DNA from: Kribbella kalugense
Lineage (GTDB): Bacteria > Actinomycetota > Actinomycetes > Propionibacteriales > Kribbellaceae
Length of the DNA stretch: 64,000 nucleotides
Assembly (NCBI RefSeq): GCF_004365875.1
Contig: NZ_SODF01000001.1
Location: 1,922,001-1,986,000 of the forward strand
Reading direction: 5' to 3'
Shown: positions 44,275 to 52,927 of the stretch, one piece after another
How positions within the stretch are numbered: position 1 is the first letter of the stretch
Layout: each line of letters begins with the position of its first letter
Program-made: the position numbers and the translations under genes
The notes under the pieces: generated by a model
Database searches by the model: none
What the model was told of the DNA's origin: nothing
The model's input: only the letters and a program-made list of their open reading frames with translations

Positions 44275-45294
44275 CTAGCTCTTCGGAGCCAGGCTCATCG
44301 TGACGACGTCGGCCGGGGTGATCGACCCCTTCTCGATCGCCTTGGACTGCTCCAGCAGCGAGATGATCGTGTTCACCCGGTCCACCGTGACATCGCCGAG
44401 CGGGCCGTTGAAGGTCTTCGGCTTGGTGAAGTCCTTCATGATGTCGAGCTCGGCGGTGGCGACCGCGAGATCGGTGTCCGGCACGTACTTCTTCAGGATC
44501 GCGGCCGACCCGGCCGGGTCCGTGACGGTGTCCTGCAGGCCCTTGAGCAGCGCGCCGGTGAACTTCTTCACCTGGTCCGGGTGGTCCTTGGCCAGGTCCG
44601 ACCGGGTCAGGATCGCGTTGCCGTAGAGCTGCGGCAGCACGTCGCCGTACGACAGCGTGACGGCCTTGCGGTGCTTCGGGTCCGCCTTCTCGATCAGCGG
44701 CTTGCCGACCACGAACTGGCCGATGCCCTGCACCTTGCCGGCGGCCAGCAGCTTCGGCAGGGCCGGCGGCGGGGACGGCAGGAAGGTGACCGACTTCGGG
44801 TCGATGTGGACCGCGTTGGCGTAGACCGGGAACATCACCGTGTTGGTGGAACCCGGCTGGTCGCCGATCTGCTTGCCGGGCAGGTCCTGCGGCGTCTTGA
44901 TGCCCAGGCCCTCCAGCGACATGATCGCGGCCATCGACTTCTGGTGGATCATCCCGACCGTGGTGACCGGCAGCTTCTGCTTCGCCAGCGTGATGGCGAT
45001 CGCGGTGAAGTCACCGATGCCGTAGTCGGCCTGACCGCCGGCGACCAGCTTCATCACGTCGACGGTGCCGGTTCCGGGACTGATCTTGACGTCGAAGCCG
45101 GCGTCCTTGAAGTAGCCCTTGTCCAGCGCGACGTACGCGTACGCCTCACGGCCGAAGGTGTTGAACGACGTCAGGTAGCTGACCTTCTGCAGCCCGCTGT
45201 CGGCTTGCTTGTTGTTGTCACTACCGTTGCACGCACTGACCAGAGCGAGCCCCAGGACCGCCATCACCGCGATGACGGAACGCCTCAACCTCAT
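44275..45294 (-). CDS. NMT1/THI5-type substrate-binding lipoprotein
   Basis: A 339-residue extracellular binding protein. The signal sequence ends in the lipobox LVSAC with the lipidated Cys22, then SYLTSFNTFGREAYAYVALDKGYF and a GIGDFTAIAI segment typical of the NMT1/THI5/TauA fold. It is the first gene of the catabolic operon, with GAGG 7 bases before the ATG and an operator-like palindrome 20 bases upstream. It determines substrate choice for the importer; the ligand cannot be read from sequence. Confidence 0.92.
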   Translation of the reverse strand: MRLRRSVIAVMAVLGLALVSACNGSDNNKQADSGLQKVSYLTSFNTFGREAYAYVALDKGYFKDAGFDVKISPGTGTVDVMKLVAGGQADYGIGDFTAIAITLAKQKLPVTTVGMIHQKSMAAIMSLEGLGIKTPQDLPGKQIGDQPGSTNTVMFPVYANAVHIDPKSVTFLPSPPPALPKLLAAGKVQGIGQFVVGKPLIEKADPKHRKAVTLSYGDVLPQLYGNAILTRSDLAKDHPDQVKKFTGALLKGLQDTVTDPAGSAAILKKYVPDTDLAVATAELDIMKDFTKPKTFNGPLGDVTVDRVNTIISLLEQSKAIEKGSITPADVVTMSLAPKS

Positions 45295-45313
45295 ATCGAC
45301 CTCTCTCGTCCCG

Positions 45314-45336
45314 ATATTTGATCAAACATCAAATAT
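45314..45336. promoter_or_regulatory. Perfect palindromic operator before the transporter/catabolic operon
   Basis: ATATTTGAT (45314-45322) and ATCAAATAT (45328-45336) are perfect 9-base arms around CAAAC. TTGACC, a possible -35 element, lies just upstream on the minus strand (45345-45350), so the repeat falls in the -10 region. The TTTGAT-N5-ATCAAA form fits FCD-type GntR regulators, two of which are encoded in this locus. Confidence 0.75.
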
Positions 45337-45667
45337 AGAAAGGTGGTCAATCCGCCCGCGGGGTCTTCACGGGGACTTAACGTCCGCCGTGCCGGGTCCT
45401 CGCAGTGCATGCTGGCCACCCGTCCTGGAGCCGTTCCCCATACCTGTCCGTAGCCGGACGGGCACCCGCCCCGACCACAGACCGTACCTGCCTGAGCAGC
45501 AGATCGCGACGCCCCCAAGGGCTGAACCGGCCCGGGCAGCGTCAAATTTACGTAAACCCTCAACTTCTTGGTGAGCCAGCCCACTCCGGCGGGCCGGGAG
45601 CACAGGTTTTCCTCCGATCACTCCGGGGAGGGAGGTGACACCGTCCCGGCCCTGACACGATGAGACC
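45337..45667. other. Intergenic region between the catabolic operon and the two-component genes
   Basis: About 330 bases between divergent genes. It contains the TTGACC element for the minus-strand operon at its left edge and an AT-richer patch near 45543-45570 (CAAATTTACGTAAACC), which may hold plus-strand promoter elements. I see no open frame with a convincing start, no RNA gene and no long repeat. Confidence 0.5.
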
Positions 45668-46984
45668 GTGACGGAGGTGACGGCGCCGGTGAAGAGACGG
45701 CGATGGCGTGCGGTCGGCCGGGCGATCGGCAGTCTGTGGCGCACGTCGACGTACCTGCGCTGGGTGTACCTGTTGCTCGGCGCGGCGCTGGTACTGGCGT
45801 TCATCCTGGTGGACAGCGCACTCGGTGCGGTGGTCAACGGCCTCGGGCTGCCGAAGGTTGCCACCGGCATCATCTGGGTGCTGATGGGCCTGGTGCCGCC
45901 GGTCGTGCTCGGAATGCTGCCCGCGGTCCGCGAGGTGGAGGGCATCGCGGTCGAGTCGCTGCTCGCGGTGCGGTTCGAGGAGCGGCCGCTCGGGCCGGCC
46001 CGGACCTGGCCGCAGCGGCGGCGGACGGTGATCTGGTTCTGCCTGCACCTGGTCGCCGGCGGGGTCGTCGGGATCCTCAGTACGATCGTGTTCGGCATCG
46101 GGGCGATCTGGCTGGCGGCGCCGTTCCGTTCGGCCGGGACCCGCGACATCGTCCCCGGGAAGACGTACGAGATCCACGGCAACTGGACCGATCTCTGGAT
46201 GCCCGCGGCCGCGATCGGCGGTCTCGCCGGACTGTTCCTACTGTCGGCTGCGGTCGGCGCGCTGCTGGCGTACCTGGCGCCGCGGGTCCTCGGCCCGACC
46301 GCGGCGGAGCGGATCGAGCTGCTCGAGAAGCAGACCGCAACGCTTGCCGAGCGCAACCGTCTCGCCCGCGAGCTGCACGACAGCGTCGGGCACGCGCTCA
46401 GCCTCGTCACCATTCAGGCAGCGGCTGCTCGTCGAGTGCTGGCGACCGACCCAGAGTTCGCCGAGACCGCGCTGGCCGCGATGGAGACGTCGGCGCGGGC
46501 GGCGCTCGCGGATCTCGACCACGTACTCGGCCTGCTCCGCGACGACCGCCGACCAGGCTCCCGGACCACGCCACAGGCCACGCTCGGCGGCCTGGACCGA
46601 CTGGTCGAGGCCACCCGAGCCGGCGGGATCACGGTCGAGGTCGACCGGTCGGGCGATCTCGACCAGCTGCCGGCCGCAGTGTCCCGGGAGGCCTACCGGA
46701 TCGTCCAGGAGGGCCTCACGAACGCGATCCGGCACGCGGGACGGCCAGCCGGAGAGCTCGAGGTAGATCTGTCGATCCGGCTGGACACCTCCGGCCTGCG
46801 GCTATCGGTGACCAACCCCATCAACGGCAAGTCGGACCACACCGGCGGCGGCCGTGGACTGGCCGGGATCCATGAAAGAGTCGCCGTACTGCACGGCACC
46901 GTCGACGCCGGCCCGGTAGCGGCCGCCGACGGTGAGGCCTGGCGCCTCGCGGTCCGGTTACCGATCAGCATGACGAAGGGATGA
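45668..46984 (+). CDS. NarL-type two-component sensor histidine kinase
   Basis: A 438-residue membrane kinase. Four or five hydrophobic segments lie in the first ~215 residues ([77 protein letters not shown]). The HisKA_3 dimerisation domain has the phospho-acceptor His in [14 protein letters not shown] near 240, and the ATPase domain shows [10 protein letters not shown] (N-box) and [13 protein letters not shown] (G-box). The GTG start has only a weak ribosome-binding site. It is followed after one base by its response regulator. The periplasmic loop is short, so it may sense the membrane itself. Confidence 0.92.
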   Translation: MTEVTAPVKRRRWRAVGRAIGSLWRTSTYLRWVYLLLGAALVLAFILVDSALGAVVNGLGLPKVATGIIWVLMGLVPPVVLGMLPAVREVEGIAVESLLAVRFEERPLGPARTWPQRRRTVIWFCLHLVAGGVVGILSTIVFGIGAIWLAAPFRSAGTRDIVPGKTYEIHGNWTDLWMPAAAIGGLAGLFLLSAAVGALLAYLAPRVLGPTAAERIELLEKQTATLAERNRLARELHDSVGHALSLVTIQAAAARRVLATDPEFAETALAAMETSARAALADLDHVLGLLRDDRRPGSRTTPQATLGGLDRLVEATRAGGITVEVDRSGDLDQLPAAVSREAYRIVQEGLTNAIRHAGRPAGELEVDLSIRLDTSGLRLSVTNPINGKSDHTGGGRGLAGIHERVAVLHGTVDAGPVAAADGEAWRLAVRLPISMTKG

Positions 46985-46985
46985 G

Positions 46986-47636
46986 ATGAACCTGTCGGTG
47001 GTCGTGGTCGACGACGAGCCGCTGATCCGGAGTGGGTTGCGGGCCATCATCAACGCCGAGCCGGATCTCACGGTCGTCGGCGAGGCCGGTGACGGCGCGG
47101 AGGTGCTCCCGGTAGTTCGTCGTACCGGCGCCGACGTCGTACTGATGGATGTCCGGATGCCCGCGGTGGACGGCATCCAGGCGACCCGGCTGTTGCTGGA
47201 GAACCTCGACCCGGCGCCGCGCGTGCTGGTCGTCACGACGTTCGAGAACGACGACTACGTGTACGACGCTTTGCGGGCCGGTGCGTCCGGGTTCCTGCTG
47301 AAGCGGACCCCGCCGGACGAGATCATCGCGGCGATCCGGACGGTCGCGCGGAGCGAGTCGCTGCTGTTCCCGGAGGCGATCCGGGCGCTGGCGCTGGCCC
47401 ACGTCGGGGCGCAGCCGCCGCGAGGCCTGGACCAGTACCAGCTGACCGAGCGGGAGCAGGAGGTCCTCCGGCTGATGGCGCGCGGTCTGTCGAACGCCGA
47501 GATCGCCGAAGAGCTCATCCTCGGGCTGCAGACGGTCAAGACTCACGTCGCCAACGTGCTGTCCAAGCTCAACGCACGGGACCGCACCCAGGCAGTCATC
47601 CGGGCCTACGAATCAGGCTTCGTCCCGCTGAGCTAG
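46986..47636 (+). CDS. NarL/FixJ-type response regulator
   Basis: A 216-residue regulator. The receiver domain (1-120) has the acidic pair DDEP at 9-12, phospho-acceptor Asp in VVLMDVRMP near 54, and conserved Thr/Lys ([12 protein letters not shown]). The LuxR-type HTH lies at about 150-205 ([20 protein letters not shown], then [19 protein letters not shown]). It is co-transcribed with the kinase gene. Targets are unknown; the neighbouring ABC exporter genes are too far away to assign by position. Its stop codon overlaps that of the convergent MarR gene. Confidence 0.94.
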   Translation: MNLSVVVVDDEPLIRSGLRAIINAEPDLTVVGEAGDGAEVLPVVRRTGADVVLMDVRMPAVDGIQATRLLLENLDPAPRVLVVTTFENDDYVYDALRAGASGFLLKRTPPDEIIAAIRTVARSESLLFPEAIRALALAHVGAQPPRGLDQYQLTEREQEVLRLMARGLSNAEIAEELILGLQTVKTHVANVLSKLNARDRTQAVIRAYESGFVPLS

Positions 47637-48181
47637 GTGTTAGCGGGGTCGTCCGCTTCGGCGAGCGAGCAGGCGTTGTGCAGCGGGTCGACGGCGTTGG
47701 CCTTCATCGCCACGCGCTGCAGGAGCATCCGGAAGCTGGCGCGCTCCGACTCGTCGAGGATGCCGAGCACCTCTTCCTCGGTGCTGCGCAGACGGCGCTC
47801 CAGGTCGCACAACGTCTCGAAGCCCTGCTCGGTCGGCGCGATCAGGCGCGCGCGACGGTCGGCGGGGTCGGGCCGACGCTGCACCAGGCCGGCCTTCTCC
47901 AGGTCGTCGAGCAGGTAGGTCATCACGGTCCGGTCGACGCCGAGCTGCGCGGCCAGATCGAGCTGCCGCTTCGGGCCTTCGGAGCTCGTCGTCGCGAGCA
48001 CCTGATACCCCCGCGGGCCGCCGGGCAGGCCTTCCAGCGCCGCCGCGGACGTCTTCGCGTACCGGCGGAACACGACGCCGAGCTGCCAGCCGAGGTCGGC
48101 CTCCACCGGCGCAGCGCCGGCGGCCGATGGCTCGATCCCTCGAGCGACGCGGGCCGCGACCTCGGGCGAAGTACTGGACAT
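47633..48181 (-). CDS. MarR-family regulator, divergent from azoreductase
   Basis: A 182-residue winged-helix regulator. The DNA-binding region is about 75-125 ([20 protein letters not shown], then [20 protein letters not shown]), the typical MarR wing. ATG 48181 is used; the frame upstream is not MarR-like. It is divergent from the azoreductase gene across 125 bases that carry a promoter with an overlapping inverted repeat. MarR/azoreductase pairs usually respond to quinones, azo compounds or electrophiles. Confidence 0.9.
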   Translation of the reverse strand: MSSTSPEVAARVARGIEPSAAGAAPVEADLGWQLGVVFRRYAKTSAAALEGLPGGPRGYQVLATTSSEGPKRQLDLAAQLGVDRTVMTYLLDDLEKAGLVQRRPDPADRRARLIAPTEQGFETLCDLERRLRSTEEEVLGILDESERASFRMLLQRVAMKANAVDPLHNACSLAEADDPANT

Positions 48182-48225
48182 GGCTCCATCGTACGTGGTG
48201 TATGCCACCCGGAATACGATCTGAC

Positions 48226-48255
48226 TTGAATATGTTCTGTCTGACAGATTATCTT
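48226..48255 (+). promoter_or_regulatory. Promoter of the azoreductase gene with overlapping MarR operator
   Basis: TTGAAT (48226-48231) and TATCTT (48250-48255) are separated by 18 bases, a good sigma-70-type arrangement. Inside the spacer TCTGTC-T-GACAGA (48236-48248) is a perfect inverted repeat, positioned for repression by the divergent MarR protein. The region is distinctly less GC-rich than its surroundings. Confidence 0.6.
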
Positions 48256-48306
48256 CGAAGCAGCTCAACACGAGCACGCCCCCTCAACTCGATGGAGACA
48301 GAACTT

Positions 48307-48975
48307 ATGAGCACCCTGCTACGCGTCGATGCCAGCATCCGGCTGGACGGTTCGGTGTCCCGCGCCCTGGCGGACAGCGCGGAGGCCGCCTGGAACGCGG
48401 AGCACCCGGACGGTGTCGTGGTACGGCGTGACCTCGGTCAGCACCCGCTGCCCGCGACCGTGTGGCCGACGCTGGCCGCGGCCCAGGTAGGACAGGAGCC
48501 GGTCGCGGATTCCGACCGGATGCCGCTCGACGAGGCAAAGGCCATCGCCGCCGAACTGTCGGCCGAGATCACCAACGCCGACGCGATCCTGCTCGCCGTA
48601 CCGCTGTACAACTACGGCATCGCCCAGAACGCTAAGACCTGGATCGACCTGCTGCTGATGGACCGCGACCTCGCCTTCGGCTCCCGCCCGCTGGCCGGTC
48701 GGCCGGCGATCTTCGCGATCGCCCGCGGTGGCGGCTACGCCCCGGGTACGCCGAAGCACGGCTGGGACCACGCCACGCCGTACCTCGAGCGGGTCTTCGC
48801 CGACCTGTTCGGAATGAACATCCGCACTGCCGCCGCCGAGCTCACCCTGGCCCCGGTCACCCCGGGCATGGAAGAGCTGATCGACGCCTCCAAGGTCTCG
48901 GAGTCCGAGGCGCACGTGGAGGCCGAGAACCACGGCACCGTCGTCGCCCGCCAACTGATCGGCCACGCGGCCTGA
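48307..48975 (+). CDS. azoR: FMN-dependent NADH:azo/quinone oxidoreductase (AzoR family)
   Basis: A 222-residue flavodoxin-fold oxidoreductase. LLRVDASIRLDGSVSRALAD at the N-terminus is the FMN phosphate loop, and VPLYNYGIAQNAKTWIDLL (about 99-117) the isoalloxazine-contact motif. ATG 48307 is preceded by GGAGA 9 bases upstream; the frame is open further upstream but covers the promoter. It would reduce quinones or azo compounds with NAD(P)H, protecting the cytoplasm from electrophiles. Expression is probably derepressed by the divergent MarR regulator. Confidence 0.92.
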   Translation: MSTLLRVDASIRLDGSVSRALADSAEAAWNAEHPDGVVVRRDLGQHPLPATVWPTLAAAQVGQEPVADSDRMPLDEAKAIAAELSAEITNADAILLAVPLYNYGIAQNAKTWIDLLLMDRDLAFGSRPLAGRPAIFAIARGGGYAPGTPKHGWDHATPYLERVFADLFGMNIRTAAAELTLAPVTPGMEELIDASKVSESEAHVEAENHGTVVARQLIGHAA

Positions 48976-49005
48976 CCGGACCGCCGCCACTCACCAACTG
49001 CCGCT

Positions 49006-49031
49006 CGGGGCCTGGTTTCGGCCGGGCCCCG
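49006..49031. terminator. Hairpin between convergent azoR and RlmA-type genes
   Basis: CGGGGCC (49006-49012) and GGCCCCG (49025-49031) form a 7-bp GC stem with a 12-base loop, located 31 bases after the azoR stop and 20 bases before the opposing stop. There is no U-run, so it is only a tentative bidirectional terminator. Confidence 0.4.
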
Positions 49032-49050
49032 GCGTGCGTCAGGTCGTTGA

Positions 49051-49890
49051 TCAGTGACCGGGGTCCGCTTCCCAGGTCGAGAGGGTGACCGACAGCGTGG
49101 CGATCGTGGGCTCCCGGAGTACTGCGATCTGCTGCATGAGCTCGCGGTAGTTCACGTGCCGCGCGCTCGGCGTCATCAGCACCAACTGCTCGACGGCCGT
49201 ATGGTCGAGCCGCATCGTCTCCTCGATGAGCTCGCTGCCGGTACGGACGAACTCCCCCGCGAGCGACTCGTGCAGCCGCCGCTCCTTGTCCTCATCCACG
49301 CTGACCAGCCCTAGTACGTCGACCAGTTCGGCGAGATGCTGCTGGTTCGGCGTGACCACGAGCAGTCGACCGGTTGGCGCGAGTACCCGAGCCATCTCGG
49401 CGGCGTTGCGTGGGGCGAACACGTTGAGCATCAACTGAGCCGACCCGTCGATCAGCGGAAGCTCTCGCCATGCGTCGCACACCACGGACGCGATCCGTGG
49501 ATTGACCTTCGCTGCGCGCCGGGCGGCGAACTTCGACACGTCCAGCGCGATCCCGCGCCGCCGCGGAGCCAGACCCAGGACACCGGACAGGTAGTAGCCG
49601 GTGCCGGCGCCGACCTCCACGACCAGGTCGTCCTCACCGAGGTCGGCGGCGAGGATCAGCGCGTCGCGGATCGGCGCGTAGTGCCCGGTGCCGAGGAAGA
49701 CCGTGCGGGCGCCGACCATCGCGGCCGAGTCGCCGTCGATCCCGTTCGAGGCCGTGGGCAACAGATTCAGGTAGCCCTGCTTGGCCAGGTCGTACGCGTG
49801 CCCGCGCGGACAACGCGCCGTACGGTCGTCCAGCGCGAGCCCGTCAGCACAGACCGGGCAGCGCAGGACGGCAACTAGGTCAGGCTCCAC
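49051..49890 (-). CDS. rRNA (guanine-N1) methyltransferase, RlmA/TlrB type
   Basis: A 279-residue methyltransferase. The N-terminal zinc module has Cys11, Cys14, Cys27 and His31 (CPVC, then CPRGHAYDLAKQGYLNLL), a hallmark of RlmA(I)/RlmA(II)/TlrB enzymes, and the SAM motif VVEVGAGTGYYL follows near 90. Members methylate G745 or G748 of 23S rRNA; TlrB confers tylosin resistance. The sequence does not settle which residue is modified. It starts 4 bases after the end of the ABC-2 permease gene, so it is probably transcribed with the exporter genes. Confidence 0.9.
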   Translation of the reverse strand: MEPDLVAVLRCPVCADGLALDDRTARCPRGHAYDLAKQGYLNLLPTASNGIDGDSAAMVGARTVFLGTGHYAPIRDALILAADLGEDDLVVEVGAGTGYYLSGVLGLAPRRRGIALDVSKFAARRAAKVNPRIASVVCDAWRELPLIDGSAQLMLNVFAPRNAAEMARVLAPTGRLLVVTPNQQHLAELVDVLGLVSVDEDKERRLHESLAGEFVRTGSELIEETMRLDHTAVEQLVLMTPSARHVNYRELMQQIAVLREPTIATLSVTLSTWEADPGH

Positions 49891-49894
49891 CGGG

Positions 49895-50758
49895 CTAGGT
49901 TATGTCGCGGCTCGTGATCCTTGCCCAGGCTGCCGTGTAGAAGACGGCCAGGTAGCCCGCTTGCAGAAGCAGGTTGCGGACGATCTCGTGCCAGTACGGC
50001 GGATCTCGGAGCAGGTCGGCGAACGACTGCCAGCGGTAGATCAGCAGCCACGGATGGATCGCGTGCAGCTGCGGGATCGCGGTCAGGATGCCGAGTACGA
50101 CGAACGTGCCGAACGTCGCCGCCATCGCGGCCAGCGGCGTGGACGTCAGCGACGAGATGAACAGGCCGATACCGGCCAGCCCGAGCAGCGACAGCGAGAT
50201 CACGATGGCGATCCCGAACGCCCGGAGCAGGCCGTTGCCGAGCGAGACCGTCGAACCGGACAGCAGCAGTACGTCGCCGACCGGGAACAGGATGAAGCCG
50301 ACGATCAGGCCGGAGATCCAGATCGTCATCGTCGCGGCCAGGCAGAACACGGCCAGCGCGACCATCTTGGCCGCGAGCAACCGCGACCGTCCGGCCGGGG
50401 CGGTGAGCAGGCTGCGCAGGGTGCCGAGGCTGGCCTCGCCGGCCAGCGACTCCCCCGAAATCACGGTCACCGCGGTCGGTAGGAAGAACGGCAGCGACAG
50501 CCCGAGACTGGCGACGATCAGGAACAGCCCGTTGCCGGCGATCTGACCGATGAACCCGTCGGTGCCACCTTCGGACCCGGTGATCTTGATCGCGATCCCG
50601 ATCAGCAACGGAACGGCCGCGAGCACCCCGAGCCCGACCTGGGTCCGGGCCCGGCCGAACACGAGCCGCAGCTCGGAGATGAACAACGCCAACGTGTGCC
50701 GCCCGGCACTAGGCCGTACTGCGACCGCAGCGTCTGCAGTTGCTTCACTCGGCGACAT
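49895..50758 (-). CDS. ABC-2 type exporter permease
   Basis: A 287-residue membrane protein with six predicted helices: VGLGVLAAVPLLIGIAIKI, FLIVASLGLSLPFFLPTAV, VALAVFCLAATMTIWISGLI, IAIVISLSLLGLAGIGLFIS, TFGTFVVLGILTAI and LLLQAGYLAVFYTAAWA. The extracytoplasmic SGESLAGEASLGTLRSLLT loop is typical of ABC-2 permeases (CcmA/NatB-like). Its start lies 14 bases inside the ATPase gene, so the two are coupled. Substrate unknown; lipid or drug export are common for this type. Confidence 0.9.
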   Translation of the reverse strand: MSPSEATADAAVAVRPSAGRHTLALFISELRLVFGRARTQVGLGVLAAVPLLIGIAIKITGSEGGTDGFIGQIAGNGLFLIVASLGLSLPFFLPTAVTVISGESLAGEASLGTLRSLLTAPAGRSRLLAAKMVALAVFCLAATMTIWISGLIVGFILFPVGDVLLLSGSTVSLGNGLLRAFGIAIVISLSLLGLAGIGLFISSLTSTPLAAMAATFGTFVVLGILTAIPQLHAIHPWLLIYRWQSFADLLRDPPYWHEIVRNLLLQAGYLAVFYTAAWARITSRDIT

Positions 50759-51677
50759 CGAAGCCTTCCCCGGTCAGCGCCACGAAGGCGTCCTCGAGGC
50801 TCGGCCGTTCCAGCCCGAAGCCGTGAATGCGTACGTCGGCAGCCACCAGCGCCGCCGCGAACTTCTCGATCGGCAGCTCGCCGGGGTCACCCTCGACGGT
50901 CTCCTCGGATGTCTTCAGCTCGGTCACGCCCATCCCCTGCAGGGTCTCGGCCGCGGCCCCGAGGTCCGGCGTACGCACGATCAGCCGTGGACGGAGCTCG
51001 GAGCGGAGATCCGCCACCGTCGACTGCCGCAGCAGCTTGCCGCGGCTCATCACCGCGGCGTGCGTGCAGACCTGCTCGACTTCGGCGAGCAGGTGAGTCG
51101 AGGTGAAGACCGTCGTACCGTCGCCGGCGAGCTCGCGGATCAGGTGCCGGACCTCGCGGGTGCCCTGCGGGTCCAGACCGTTGGTCGGCTCGTCCAGGAC
51201 GAGCAGTTCGCGCCGCTGCATCAGCGCGACGGCGATCGCGAGCCGTTGGCGCATACCCAGCGAGTACGCGCGGACCTTCTTGTTGGCCGCGTTCGACAGG
51301 CCGACCCGCTCCAGCGCCTCACCGGCGCGGGCCTTGCGGGTCTTCGGGTCGGCGGTGCGGTCGGCCGCGTCGAAACGGAGCAGATTCGCCTGGCCGGACC
51401 AGAACGGGTAGAACGCCGGTCCTTCGACCAGCGCTCCGACCCGGGGCAGGACGCGGAGGTGCGCCTTCGGCATCGGCTCACCGAGCAGCTCGACCTCACC
51501 GGACGTCGGCGCGATCAGGCCGAGCAGCATCCGGATCGTCGTCGTCTTCCCCGACCCGTTCGGGCCGAGGAAGCCGTACACGCTCCCGGCCGGCACCTCG
51601 AGGTCGACCGCGTCCACCGCCACCTGCCCGCCGTGGAAGCGCTTGGTCAGCCCGCGGGTGACGACCGGTGCGCTCAC
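50745..51677 (-). CDS. ABC exporter ATP-binding protein
   Basis: A 310-residue ATPase. Walker A GPNGSGKTT is at 38-46, the signature reads YSLGMRQRLAIA, Walker B is LLVLDEPTNGLDP, and a TSTHLLAEVEQVC H-loop follows, with a C-terminal ~80-residue regulatory domain. GTG 51677 is chosen because homology begins there and it lies 2 bases after the stop of the LolA-like gene. Partner of the downstream ABC-2 permease. Confidence 0.93.
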   Translation of the reverse strand: MSAPVVTRGLTKRFHGGQVAVDAVDLEVPAGSVYGFLGPNGSGKTTTIRMLLGLIAPTSGEVELLGEPMPKAHLRVLPRVGALVEGPAFYPFWSGQANLLRFDAADRTADPKTRKARAGEALERVGLSNAANKKVRAYSLGMRQRLAIAVALMQRRELLVLDEPTNGLDPQGTREVRHLIRELAGDGTTVFTSTHLLAEVEQVCTHAAVMSRGKLLRQSTVADLRSELRPRLIVRTPDLGAAAETLQGMGVTELKTSEETVEGDPGELPIEKFAAALVAADVRIHGFGLERPSLEDAFVALTGEGFDVAE

Positions 51678-51679
51678 GG

Positions 51680-52816
51680 TCAGCGGGGAGCCTTCGCCGC
51701 GGCGGCCTGCAGAGTGTCCGGCGTGACCAGGCCGACGAAGACCCGGCCGTCGTCGGTGATCAGCGCGCTGATCATCTTGCTGGTCACGATCTTGCCCGTA
51801 CCCCACGAGCCCTGCACGGAAGGCGCCTTCGCCAGCAGCTGGCCGAGCGGTCCGCCGGTGAGTCCGCCGGTCTGTGCGCCGCGGATCATCGCCACGCTGT
51901 CCCAACCGGTCCCGATCACGGTCGGCTTGCCGGCGTTCGCCGTACCCGGCTTCGTCGGCTTGATCAGACTCGGGTTGCCCGGCCTCTGCGGGATGCTGTG
52001 CGGGCGCTCGGCCTTCGACGGCACCTTCTCGTCGGTCACCTTCACACCCTTGGGCGGGGTGAACGTGAACGAGCTCGCCGACGGTACGTCGAACGACACC
52101 GAGGTGAAGCCCAGCTCGACCGCCGGGTCGTTGCCGGTGCGCGGCATCACGGTCACGTCCAGCGGGACCCAGGTCTTCGAGTCGATCGCCAACGTCACCG
52201 AGCCGACGGTCGACTTGTCCGTCTTCGGCACCAGGCGCAGCTTGTACGCGTCCCGCCCGGCGACCTTCTCAGTGCCGCTGACCTGGACCTTGGTGGTCGG
52301 GTCGATCGCGGTGAGGATCTGCTTGGCCACGGCCTGCGGGTCGTAGGACTGCGGCAGTGTCTTCTCCGGCTTCGCCTTCGAGTGCGCCGGGAGGGTCAGC
52401 TTGGTGGCTTCCCGCTTGGACGAGTCATATGCCCAGGCGGACGTGCCGTCGCTGGTCCACAGCCGCTCTGCCTGGGCGTCGAGGATGGAGACCTTCGCCT
52501 TGTCCGGGCTGGCGAACGCGACCCGCGCGGTGTGGTCGCCGTTGATCAGGGCGAGGACCTGACTGGCGCCCTGCATGCCGTCCGCGCCGTCCATGCCCGG
52601 GATCGCGGGCAGGCCGAGGTCGGTGGACGAATGCACCGTGCCGCTCAGGCCGTCGACCTTCGCGGTCTGCACCTTGGCGAGCAGATCCTGTGCGGTGATG
52701 GTCGGCAGCTTCGGCGAGGCGTCCGCGACCACCGGCCCGAGTGCCCCCACCCCTGCCACTACCGCGACTGTCGCTACCGGAACCAACCACCGTCGACTGC
52801 GCTGCGCTACGCCCAT
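51680..52816 (-). CDS. Secreted LolA/RseB-fold protein (outer-membrane-lipoprotein-carrier-like)
   Basis: A 378-residue exported protein. A signal peptide lies at about 1-34 (RRWLVPVATVAVVAGVGALG, then ADASPKL). The body has the beta-barrel half of the LolA/LolB/RseB superfamily (SGTVHSSTDLGLPAIPG, then RLWTSDGTSAWAYDSSKREA, then VTLAIDSKTWVPLDVTVM), followed by a C-terminal GTGWDSVAMIRGAQTGGL region. ATG 52816 is used. In actinobacteria such genes often sit next to ABC-2 exporters, and may hand lipids or regulate a membrane-stress factor. It starts the exporter operon (LolA-like, ATPase, permease, methyltransferase). Confidence 0.85.
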   Translation of the reverse strand: MGVAQRSRRWLVPVATVAVVAGVGALGPVVADASPKLPTITAQDLLAKVQTAKVDGLSGTVHSSTDLGLPAIPGMDGADGMQGASQVLALINGDHTARVAFASPDKAKVSILDAQAERLWTSDGTSAWAYDSSKREATKLTLPAHSKAKPEKTLPQSYDPQAVAKQILTAIDPTTKVQVSGTEKVAGRDAYKLRLVPKTDKSTVGSVTLAIDSKTWVPLDVTVMPRTGNDPAVELGFTSVSFDVPSASSFTFTPPKGVKVTDEKVPSKAERPHSIPQRPGNPSLIKPTKPGTANAGKPTVIGTGWDSVAMIRGAQTGGLTGGPLGQLLAKAPSVQGSWGTGKIVTSKMISALITDDGRVFVGLVTPDTLQAAAAKAPR

Positions 52817-52881
52817 GTGACCAAGACTCGCACCCGCACCGGGCTGAACCAAGTGTCTCGGGGTCCGTTCACCCAAAAGAG

Positions 52882-52919
52882 TGAGTCCGGCGTACGACCG
52901 TGGTCGTACGCCGGACTCA
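52882..52919 (-). terminator. Strong intrinsic-type hairpin at the end of the cobalamin operon
   Basis: TGAGTCCGGCGTACGACC (52882-52899) and its perfect complement at 52902-52919 form an 18-bp stem with a 2-base centre. It lies 8 bases downstream of the scramblase-like gene stop on the minus strand and is followed by CTCTTTTGG, a short U-run. It would stop transcription before the exporter operon. Confidence 0.85.
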
Positions 52920-52927
52920 GAAACGTC

